A DNA stretch of 6,786 nucleotides, taken from positions 1 through 6,786 of the forward strand of contig DOMV01000382.1 of NCBI GenBank assembly GCA_003509805.1. Reading direction: 5' to 3'. Shown here in pieces: positions 1-5,101 of the stretch (position 1 is the first letter of the stretch; every line of letters begins with the position of its first letter). The notes below the pieces were generated by a model. The model was not told the origin of the DNA and made no database searches. It worked only from the letters and a program-made list of their open reading frames with translations. This stretch comes from Planctomycetaceae bacterium (lineage in GTDB: Bacteria; Planctomycetota; Planctomycetia; Pirellulales; Thermoguttaceae). Both the position numbers and the translations under genes were made by a program.

Positions 1-69
1 ACCATCGCCTGCCGCTCGAACGATCCGTTTATGTCATTATAAAAACAGCAGTTAGGGGCGAGTGAGTGC

Positions 70-121
70 GGCAGGCAGACTTGACCAAAGGTTCATTTTC
101 ACCGCGTTTCCAGTATACCTT
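70..121 (-). repeat. Dispersed gene-end repeat, copy A (about 52 bp)
   Basis: Read on the minus strand, this stretch begins aaggtatactggaaacgcgg. It aligns with positions 5050-5100 of the plus strand. Over the first 31 bases 26 match, and all five differences are transitions. After a short poorly matched stretch with a one-base gap, both share caagtc. It starts about 70 bases past the end of the TolC-type gene on that gene's strand; the other copy starts at the stop of the oxidoreductase gene. Its function is unknown. It could be an intergenic repeat family, a structured RNA end or a degraded coding remnant. The remainder of positions 1-192 shows no supported gene; a TATAAT on the minus strand at 36-41 has no convincing -35 partner. 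Confidence 0.5.
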
Positions 122-192
122 CGCTTTTCGACGCCCAGCCGATCCGGATGCTGTTCAATCAACTCGAAGGCTACAGATACCGGCTGCGGATG

Positions 193-1518
193 CTACAGAA
201 GCCCGATGGACCGTTTCAGGCGATATGTCGCAAGAATCGCGTCGTAAGTCGCATTCGCGAGATTGGTCCATGCCGCCGTCTGCTGCGTTTGGGCGTCCAG
301 AACCTCGGTATGGTTGACGAGTCCTTCCAGAAATTGCCGCGTGACGACACGCAGGTTTTCATCCGACTGCGTTTTTCCCAGTTCGGCGACATCGACCCGG
401 CTGCGGGTTTCCCGCTCGGCGATCCAATTGCTTCGAACCTGGAGTTCGATGAGCGACCGGGTTTCATCGCGCATCTTCGCCGCGAAGGCCGCATTATGCA
501 ACGCCGCCTGTTCTCGTGCCCGGCTTGCCCCACCGTCGAGGAAGGTCCATTGAACGCCGACTCCGGCGGCCCAGATCGTATCCGTGCTCAACGAACTGTT
601 TTGAAGGTAATTATGGGTTCCGACCGCGAGCACCTGCGGCAACCGATCGCTGTGCGAAACCCGGGCAAGTGCCGCCGCAGCCTGGGATTGTGACGCGATC
701 CCCGTCAATTCCTTCCGACATCGCATTGCTTCATGCGTCAAGGAGGCGAGGTCTCCGGAAACGGGGGGAATCGGCACTTCTTCGACGAAAACGGGGAAAT
801 CGAGCGGACGACCGAGGTAACGGTTGAATGCCGATTCGGCTACAAGGACCGTGTTTTCCGCTTTGCCGGCTTCCTGGGCCGCCGCAGCCCAAGCCGCCTG
901 GGCCGCAAGCAACGCGTTCCGTGTCACCATTTTCTGGGCGAACATTTTCCCGACGTCCTGCCGGTGCGCGAAAAGCGATTTCTCCGCATTCCGGGCGACC
1001 TCAGACAACCGTCTCGCCCGCAGCACGTTGAAATACGATTCCGTGACTTCCATCTTGACATCGAGAAAAGCGCTCGCGTACTCCGCCCGGACGGCGTTGA
1101 TCCGATAGCGGTTCGCATCGATGGCCGCCGTGATTTTCCCCCCCGTGTAAAGGGGCAATCGAACGCTTGTCGAAGAAACCGCGAACGATTGGTCACTCAA
1201 CGGGGTCGAAATGCCCAGCGACGGAATCCCGAGCGGCGGAATGGCCGGCGTGTCGAACTGGAAGTGCGGCTGTTCCGAAAGCGTAATGTAGGCGCTCTGA
1301 TTCGAAAAAACCGGATGCTTGGCCGACCTGGCTTCCCGGAGGTCCGCCTTGGCCGATTCGATCCGGTGAGCGTCCGCCTGGAGGCGATGATTGACCGCCG
1401 TCGCGATTTGCCAACTTTCCTCCAGCGTTTCCGCGCGAACGGACCCCGACCCCGTCAGGATCGCTATCCCGGGGATTGCCGGCAGCATCAGGATGAAAGA
1501 CAGGAAAAGTCGTCGCAC
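193..1518 (-). CDS. TolC-family outer membrane efflux protein
   Basis: Outer-membrane channel component of a tripartite exporter or type I secretion system. Family members form trimers with a beta-barrel in the outer membrane and a long alpha-helical periplasmic tunnel. The 441 residues are within the usual TolC range. A signal peptide occupies about residues 1-29 (basic MRR, hydrophobic core, probable cleavage SVRA|E). Two homologous halves are visible: the first has the strand motif VRLPLYTGGKI (119-129) followed by long Ala-rich helices (about 130-235). The second has VGVQWTFLDGG (320-330) and ends with the typical EVLDAQTQQ...LATYRLKRSIG helix (405-439). A Pro-rich segment at about 85-108 precedes the first strand. 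The start is GTG at 1518 with no clear ribosome binding site; the first internal ATG (residue 11) would cut into the signal peptide. No adaptor (HlyD/MacA type) gene is in the window, so the partner pump is unknown. Family call is confident, substrate is not. Confidence 0.93.
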   Translation of the reverse strand: MRRLFLSFILMLPAIPGIAILTGSGSVRAETLEESWQIATAVNHRLQADAHRIESAKADLREARSAKHPVFSNQSAYITLSEQPHFQFDTPAIPPLGIPSLGISTPLSDQSFAVSSTSVRLPLYTGGKITAAIDANRYRINAVRAEYASAFLDVKMEVTESYFNVLRARRLSEVARNAEKSLFAHRQDVGKMFAQKMVTRNALLAAQAAWAAAAQEAGKAENTVLVAESAFNRYLGRPLDFPVFVEEVPIPPVSGDLASLTHEAMRCRKELTGIASQSQAAAALARVSHSDRLPQVLAVGTHNYLQNSSLSTDTIWAAGVGVQWTFLDGGASRAREQAALHNAAFAAKMRDETRSLIELQVRSNWIAERETRSRVDVAELGKTQSDENLRVVTRQFLEGLVNHTEVLDAQTQQTAAWTNLANATYDAILATYRLKRSIGLL

Positions 1519-1641
1519 GATTGTTTTTCGGAAAAAAGCCTACAACCGTCTCTTTCGACTCTATCGGTCCGAGTGAGAGCCACGGTGAGGAAAAGACCGC
1601 GGGTACCGATTATGACGGCAGGGAAAAGAATGACACGTCGC

Positions 1642-1668
1642 ATTCAGAGCACGAAGCGTAAGCGAGTG
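1642..1668 (+). repeat. 27-bp dispersed repeat, copy 1 (intergenic)
   Basis: This begins attcagagc and ends gaagcgtaagcgagtg. It is base-for-base identical to 3569-3595. Here it is purely intergenic, between the start of the TolC-type gene and the stop of the Sel1-repeat gene. A diverged inverted copy follows within 21 bases. The exact identity of two copies about 1.9 kb apart, one coding and one not, suggests a mobile or gene-converted short repeat of REP type rather than conserved protein sequence. Confidence 0.75.
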
Positions 1669-1707
1669 AATAACAAAACCGTGTCCCGCACTTGCTTACG
1701 CGGCGTG
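1650..1707. repeat. Imperfect inverted repeat / long hairpin built on the 27-bp repeat
   Basis: The left arm at 1650-1668 (cacgaagcgtaagcgagtg) pairs with the right arm at 1689-1707 (cacttgcttacgcggcgtg). The stem is 19 positions: 16 Watson-Crick pairs, one G-T and two adjacent mismatches, with a 20-base loop. It lies just past the stop of the Sel1-repeat gene on the minus strand. It could therefore attenuate or terminate that transcript before the TolC-type gene, although no strong T-run follows on the minus strand; tttt follows on the plus strand at 1708. The paired, opposite orientation is typical of REP/BIME-type elements. Termination is an inference. Confidence 0.6.
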
Positions 1708-1723
1708 TTTTGATTATTGCGAT

Positions 1724-2536
1724 TTATTCCAGTCCGCATTCCTTGAGTTTTTCCTTGGCATAGGCATATCCCTGCTCGGCGGCTTTCCGGAGCCATTTCA
1801 CCGCTTCAGCCTCATCCTTGGCGACGCCAATGCCACGCAGGTAGCATAAGCCCAACCAGCTTTGACCGAGAGCATTTCCCTGTTCGGCGGCCTTGCGGAT
1901 CCATTTGACTCCTTCGGCTTCATCTTTGGGAACACCGGTACCGTTCGCATAGCAAACGCCCAAACTTGCTTGAGCGCCTGCATTTCCCTGCTCGGCGGCC
2001 TTGCGAAACCATTGCACCGCTTCCGTAAGGTTTTTAGCAACGCCGGTACCGTAATAAAGGCAGCATCCATACAGGCCCTGCCCTTCCGAAATACCACGTT
2101 CGGCTGCATCTTTCCAAGCGAGCAGGCGGGTACGGTGCCTATCTTCGAAAAACGCCTCGCTTTCGCCTCGATTCGCCCACGTGAGCGATTCCTCATAATC
2201 CGCTTTCACCTGATGGTGTCGCGTATCATCCACAAGCACGAAATCGGTATACCGATTTCGTTGAGGTTGCCCGCTCACACGTCGGTTTACTCGCCGGGAA
2301 AACCGGCTCCCAAATCGGCGGCTTTGGGAAATTCCAGTCGTCTGCATGGTTTTTCCTTGCAAATCTTCGGTGTCGTTTTTCGCGAAATTCAACGGATTAC
2401 CCCCACCGTCGGCGTATTTATCGGCGCCCACCGGCACGTCGAACTTCGTCGGCTCTTTCGACGTCGACTCCGCGGCATGGACGGATATCGTACAAAAAAG
2501 CAGGGGCAGGAAGGACAGGAAAACGGCGCGTTTCAT
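1724..2536 (-). CDS. Exported Sel1-repeat (TPR-like) protein
   Basis: A 270-residue secreted protein with a signal peptide at 1 to about 21 (MKRAVFLSFLPLLFCTISVHA, cleavage before AE). Residues 22-135 are a non-repetitive, partly Arg-rich linker (about 73-95) that I do not recognise. Three consecutive 36-residue Sel1 units follow at 149-184, 185-220 and 221-256, preceded by a partial unit (about 138-148, WKDAAERG). Each has the pattern LG.CY..G.GV.KD..EAVKW.RKAAEQG. Sel1 repeats form alpha-alpha solenoids that bind other proteins, so a scaffolding or regulatory role outside the cytoplasm is likely; no catalytic motif is seen. A cysteine recurs at the same position in each unit (159, 195, 231). 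The ATG at 2536 has a weak gagaa five bases upstream. It lies on the same strand as the TolC-type gene, 205 bases from it, divided from it by the hairpin repeat. Partner unknown. Confidence 0.88.
   Translation of the reverse strand: MKRAVFLSFLPLLFCTISVHAAESTSKEPTKFDVPVGADKYADGGGNPLNFAKNDTEDLQGKTMQTTGISQSRRFGSRFSRRVNRRVSGQPQRNRYTDFVLVDDTRHHQVKADYEESLTWANRGESEAFFEDRHRTRLLAWKDAAERGISEGQGLYGCCLYYGTGVAKNLTEAVQWFRKAAEQGNAGAQASLGVCYANGTGVPKDEAEGVKWIRKAAEQGNALGQSWLGLCYLRGIGVAKDEAEAVKWLRKAAEQGYAYAKEKLKECGLE
1769..2092 (-). repeat. Three tandem 108-bp Sel1 coding repeats
   Basis: Three in-frame units of 108 bases encode the Sel1 repeats. The boundary phrase ctgctcggcgg / ctgttcggcgg (plus-strand reading) recurs at exact 108-base spacing near 1771, 1879 and 1987. 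The DNA similarity is high enough to suggest recent duplication or homogenisation between units, and the number of units may vary between strains. Confidence 0.75.
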
Positions 2537-2743
2537 GGTAGTTCTCGTGGTTGATGTTCAATTTTTCAGAAATCTCCGCGTACGTCGAACCAAGTACGAG
2601 ACGCATGCAAGTGAGCTTTTGTGTGCCCTTTTTTCACAAACGACGACAAATTTCAAGATGAATCGCTGCAATCGGTCGCGTTTTCCGCCCAACCGCCTTG
2701 AGGACGGTCGGCACGATTTTCTCCGGAAATCGGAACCCGTCTC

Positions 2744-2772
2744 TGGTTTTCGCTCCGTTTCTCCCTTATAAT
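2744..2772 (+). promoter_or_regulatory. Possible promoter of the ABC ATPase gene
   Basis: A perfect -10 hexamer TATAAT at 2767-2772 sits 17 bases after a poor -35 (tggttt, 2744-2749). It predicts a transcript start near 2779 and a leader of about 70 bases. The -10 is convincing in sequence and placement; the -35 is weak, so this may need an activator or be a chance match. Confidence 0.4.
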
Positions 2773-2782
2773 GGTCCGGTTG

Positions 2783-2816
2783 CCGGCACTGTCCGAAATC
2801 GGTGCCGTCCGAAACC
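2783..2816 (+). repeat. Short tandem repeat with hairpin in the ATPase leader
   Basis: Two adjacent 16-base units (2785-2800 and 2801-2816) share ggyrcygtccgaaayc and match at 12 of 16 positions. Overlapping them, cggcac (2784-2789) and gtgccg (2802-2807) can form a 6-bp stem with a 12-base loop. Placed just after the predicted transcript start, this could be an operator or a leader hairpin. No regulator is identifiable. Confidence 0.35.
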
Positions 2817-2836
2817 ATTGATTCACGTTGACGCCC

Positions 2837-2843
2837 AAGGAAG
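2837..2843 (+). promoter_or_regulatory. Ribosome binding site deciding the ATPase start
   Basis: The sequence aaggaag ends seven bases before the ATG at 2851, a near-ideal Shine-Dalgarno site. It selects this start over the upstream in-frame start at 2698, whose extra 51 residues resemble no ABC sequence and would overlap the predicted promoter. Confidence 0.75.
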
Positions 2844-2850
2844 ACGATTC

Positions 2851-3588
2851 ATGCTGGAACTGAAGAATCTCAAAAAATCGTATGTGGAACCGGACGGGGG
2901 CGAATTGCCGATCCTCGATATCCCGGGTTGGAAAGTCGATGAGGGCGAACAAGTCGTCGTCGTCGGGGCAAGCGGATGCGGGAAAACGACGATGCTCCAT
3001 ATCATCGCGGGCATCCTGCGGCCCTCTTCCGGCCATGTCCTCATCGACGGCTGGGACACGCCCTTGCTGACCGAGGCGGAGCGGGATCAGTTTCGCGCCC
3101 GCCGGATCGGGTACGTTTTCCAAACCTTCAACCTGCTTCCCGGGTTTACCGCCTTGGAAAACGTCCTGCTCGGCATGACTTTCGCGGGCGGTCGGACCGA
3201 CAAACATCGGGCACGCGACCTGCTCGACCGGGTCGGGCTTGCCCATCGCCTCCACCACAAGCCGGGCCAAATGTCGGTCGGCGAACAGCAGCGTGTTTCC
3301 GTCGCGCGGGCCTTGGCGAACAAGCCGAAACTGGTGCTTGCCGACGAACCGACCGCCAACGTCGACGTCGGCAACCAGCAGCAGGTTATCGACATGCTCC
3401 GCAACACCTGCGAAGAGGAGGGCGTCGCCCTGATTCTCGTCACGCACGCCCCGGCCGTCGCGAAGCAGTTCCAACGTATCGATCAACTGACCGAGCTGAA
3501 TCTCGTCGTCAGCCAACGGACCGCGACCAATTCCGAACACGCGACCGATTTAGAGCACGACGGCGCCGATTCAGAGCACGAAGCGTAA
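2851..3588 (+). CDS. LolD/MacB-type ABC transporter ATP-binding protein with repeat-derived C-terminal tail
   Basis: Cytoplasmic ATPase subunit, 245 residues, that would drive a membrane permease of the LolCDE/MacB/FtsX-like class (lipoprotein release, peptide or small-molecule export). All nucleotide-binding motifs are present: Walker A GASGCGKT (39-46), Q-loop with VFQTFNLLPGFTALENV (89-105), signature MSVGEQQR (141-148), Walker B LVLADEP (161-167) and switch His in LVTH (196-199). The FQTFNLLP...TALENV phrase is typical of the LolD/MacB group. The signature has Val where most families have Gly (LSGGE/Q). The domain ends near residue 225. The last 18 residues form an acidic, His-rich tail NSEHATDLEHDGADSEHEA, whose final codons and stop lie within the 27-bp repeat. 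No cognate permease is adjacent, so it is an orphan here. It is probably co-transcribed with the oxidoreductase 20 bases downstream. The substrate cannot be assigned. Confidence 0.93.
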   Translation: MLELKNLKKSYVEPDGGELPILDIPGWKVDEGEQVVVVGASGCGKTTMLHIIAGILRPSSGHVLIDGWDTPLLTEAERDQFRARRIGYVFQTFNLLPGFTALENVLLGMTFAGGRTDKHRARDLLDRVGLAHRLHHKPGQMSVGEQQRVSVARALANKPKLVLADEPTANVDVGNQQQVIDMLRNTCEEEGVALILVTHAPAVAKQFQRIDQLTELNLVVSQRTATNSEHATDLEHDGADSEHEA

Positions 3589-3595
3589 GCGAGTG
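3569..3595 (+). repeat. 27-bp dispersed repeat, copy 2 (overlaps the 3' end of the ATPase gene)
   Basis: Identical over all 27 bases to 1642-1668. In the ATPase frame it encodes DSEHEA followed by the TAA stop, so the repeat sets where the protein ends. Its last bases (gcgagtg) fall in the 20-base gap before the oxidoreductase. Two more degenerate units precede it at about 3530 and 3548, giving the recurring Ser/Leu-Glu-His of the protein tail. Confidence 0.75.
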
Positions 3596-3608
3596 TATCC
3601 CTTTTCCC

Positions 3609-5051
3609 ATGGCAGCTTTTTCGAAAATCGCCCAACTGGCCCGGCCCGAGGCTTTCCAGGATTATCTCCGCGCGAACGGGATCGGGTTGCCGTTCCTTTC
3701 GGAACTGCCCGAACCGGCGGCGTTGAACCTCGCCCGACCGCTTTCCTACCGGGACCGGACCATCGGTAACCGCTGGGCGATCCTGCCGATGGAAGGCTGG
3801 GATTGCGAGCCGAATGGCGCACCGAGCGAGTTGACCCGGCGGCGCTGGCTGCGTTTCGCGAAAAGCGGGGCCAAACTCCTGTTCGGCTGTGAGGCGGCCG
3901 CCGTCATGGAATCGGGACGCGGCAATACCCGGCAACTGACGATCTGCGACCGGACCGTCGAGGCGACCGCCGCGTTACATGCCGAGATGGTTCGAACGCA
4001 CGAGGAAACCTTCGGTCGCCGCGACGATCTTTACGTCGGTTTGCAATTGACGCACTCGGGCCGGTTTTCCCATCCGCATGACGACACAAAACTCGAATCG
4101 GTAATCGCCTACCGGAATCCGTGGCTCGACAAGAAGTTCGGCAATCAGGACACGCCGGTCGCAAGCGATGCGCAGATCGACGAGATGATCGGGCATTTCA
4201 TCCACGCCGGTGAACTGGCCGCCCGGGCGGGGTTCGATTTCGTCGATATCAAACATGCCCACGGTTATTTCGGGCATGAACTGCTCAGCGCCTATGACCG
4301 GCCGGGAAAGTACGGCGGTTCCCTTGAAAACCGAAGCCGCTTTTTTCTCGATATCGCGCAGGGAATCCGCAAGGCGGCCCCGGGACTCGACATTTCGCTC
4401 CGCTTTTCCCTGTTCGATGTCGTTCCCTACGTGAAGGGGCCGGACGGGGTCGGGACGCCGATCACCGACGGCAATTATCCTTACGCGTTCGGCGGCGACG
4501 GGACTTCGAGCGGAAGCGGCTACGACTTGTCGGAACCGTTCGAATTCATCGAGCGAATCGTCAAGGAAGCGGACGTCCGTATGGTCTGCGCCACCGTTGG
4601 GAGCCCGTACTATAATCCCCATTTGCAGCGTCCGGCGGCTTTTCCGGTATTCGACGGCTACGCCATGCCGTTCGATCCGCTGAAAAGCGTCGCCATGCAC
4701 ATCGCCGCCGCCGCGGAATTCAAACGCCGTTTTCCCGACCTGCTGATCGTCGGGAGCGGATACACCTATTTGCAGGATTGGCTTCCCAACGTCGCCGAGG
4801 CGGTTCTCGCGGCCGGGATGATTGATTCGGTCGGCATCGGCCGCATGGTGCTCAGCTATCCCGAGCTGTGCGACGATATTCTCAAGGGTCGTCCCGTGCA
4901 AAGAAAACGGATTTGCCGAACGCTCGGCGATTGCACGAATGCCCCGCGAAACGGTATGGTTTCCGGCTGTTATCCGCTCGACGCATTCTACAAGACCCGA
5001 CCGGAAGCCCGGGAACTGCGCAGTGTTCACGCATCACATCGGTTGGACTGA
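3609..5051 (+). CDS. Old Yellow Enzyme-family NADH:flavin oxidoreductase (FMN TIM barrel)
   Basis: Predicted cytoplasmic FMN-dependent ene-reductase or dehydrogenase of the Old Yellow Enzyme / 2,4-dienoyl-CoA reductase superfamily, 480 residues. The sequence shows an N-terminal barrel start with NRWAILPMEGWD (54-65) and QLTHSGR (146-152). The family hallmark HAHGYFGHELLSAYDRPGKYGGSLENRSRF is at 216-245; it should be read in pieces, with catalytic-region HAHGY at 216-220 and YGGSLENR at 235-242. The FMN phosphate strand is near VGIGRMVL (408-415). A Cys-containing end follows: C436, C442 and C454 (ICRTLGDC...VSGCYPLD). It lacks the C-terminal FAD/NAD domain of dienoyl-CoA reductase, so it is a single-domain type, though longer than YqjM-like enzymes (about 340). 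The His of the usual H-x-x-H/N pair is Lys215 here. The start at 3609 has no clear Shine-Dalgarno sequence; the frame is open far upstream but there it shadows the ATPase gene. Substrate unknown. Confidence 0.92.
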   Translation: MAAFSKIAQLARPEAFQDYLRANGIGLPFLSELPEPAALNLARPLSYRDRTIGNRWAILPMEGWDCEPNGAPSELTRRRWLRFAKSGAKLLFGCEAAAVMESGRGNTRQLTICDRTVEATAALHAEMVRTHEETFGRRDDLYVGLQLTHSGRFSHPHDDTKLESVIAYRNPWLDKKFGNQDTPVASDAQIDEMIGHFIHAGELAARAGFDFVDIKHAHGYFGHELLSAYDRPGKYGGSLENRSRFFLDIAQGIRKAAPGLDISLRFSLFDVVPYVKGPDGVGTPITDGNYPYAFGGDGTSSGSGYDLSEPFEFIERIVKEADVRMVCATVGSPYYNPHLQRPAAFPVFDGYAMPFDPLKSVAMHIAAAAEFKRRFPDLLIVGSGYTYLQDWLPNVAEAVLAAGMIDSVGIGRMVLSYPELCDDILKGRPVQRKRICRTLGDCTNAPRNGMVSGCYPLDAFYKTRPEARELRSVHASHRLD

Positions 5052-5100
5052 GGTGTACTGGAAACGCGGCGAAAACGGACTTCTCGCAAGTCGGCTTCGG
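5050..5100 (+). repeat. Dispersed gene-end repeat, copy B
   Basis: It begins within the oxidoreductase stop codon with gaggtgtactggaaacgcgg and fills the 50-base gap up to the converging permease gene. It matches copy A (70-121, minus strand) at 26 of the first 31 bases. In one shared frame both copies read VYWKRGEN, but neither frame belongs to a convincing gene. Both copies are oriented in the direction of the preceding gene. Confidence 0.5.
5072..5092 (-). terminator. Possible terminator of the ABC permease gene
   Basis: On the minus strand, gacttgcgagaagtc (5092-5078) forms a 5-bp stem with a 5-base loop, then cg and tttt (5075-5072). It starts about 10 bases beyond the permease stop. 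The stem is short and the T-run has only four bases, so this is a weak intrinsic terminator at best. It overlaps repeat copy B; the hairpin is not conserved in copy A. Confidence 0.35.
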
Positions 5101-5101
5101 T

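Larger units (their letters stand above)
2537..2850. other. Divergent intergenic region between Sel1-repeat gene and ABC ATPase gene
   Basis: These 314 bases separate two divergently transcribed genes and should hold both promoters. I see an AT-rich stretch (about 2626-2655), a plus-strand TATAAT at 2767-2772, and a small tandem and inverted repeat at 2783-2816. A good ribosome binding site (aaggaag) lies at 2837-2843. I cannot point to a convincing minus-strand promoter for the Sel1-repeat gene. The reading frame of the ATPase stays open back to 2698, but the ribosome binding site and the protein family favour the start at 2851. Confidence 0.6.

Noticed and set aside
36..41. Minus-strand TATAAT as a promoter for a gene beyond the left edge
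   Set aside because: No -35-like hexamer lies at suitable spacing, and the downstream gene is outside the window.
733..1713. Plus-strand open frame of 326 codons
   Set aside because: It is antisense to the TolC-type gene over most of its length, is extremely Arg/Pro-rich with no recognisable domain, and the opposite strand has a clear signal peptide and family motifs.
1769..2092. CRISPR-like regular repeats
   Set aside because: The 108-base periodicity is in-frame coding repetition of Sel1 units, without short repeats and variable spacers.
1862..2554. Plus-strand open frame of 230 codons over the Sel1 gene
   Set aside because: It is a shadow of the repetitive Sel1 coding sequence; the real protein is on the minus strand with a signal peptide.
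2653..3540. Minus-strand open frame of 295 codons
   Set aside because: It is antisense to the ABC ATPase with all its motifs; no independent support.
2976..3608. Upstream extension of the oxidoreductase frame through the ATPase gene
   Set aside because: The frame is open only because it shadows the ATPase in another frame. The sequence there is Arg/Pro-rich junk, and the enzyme family begins near the ATG at 3609.
3975..5030. Minus-strand open frame of 351 codons
   Set aside because: It mirrors the oxidoreductase gene, which has well-conserved motifs; the antisense product has no recognisable features and reflects GC-rich codon bias.
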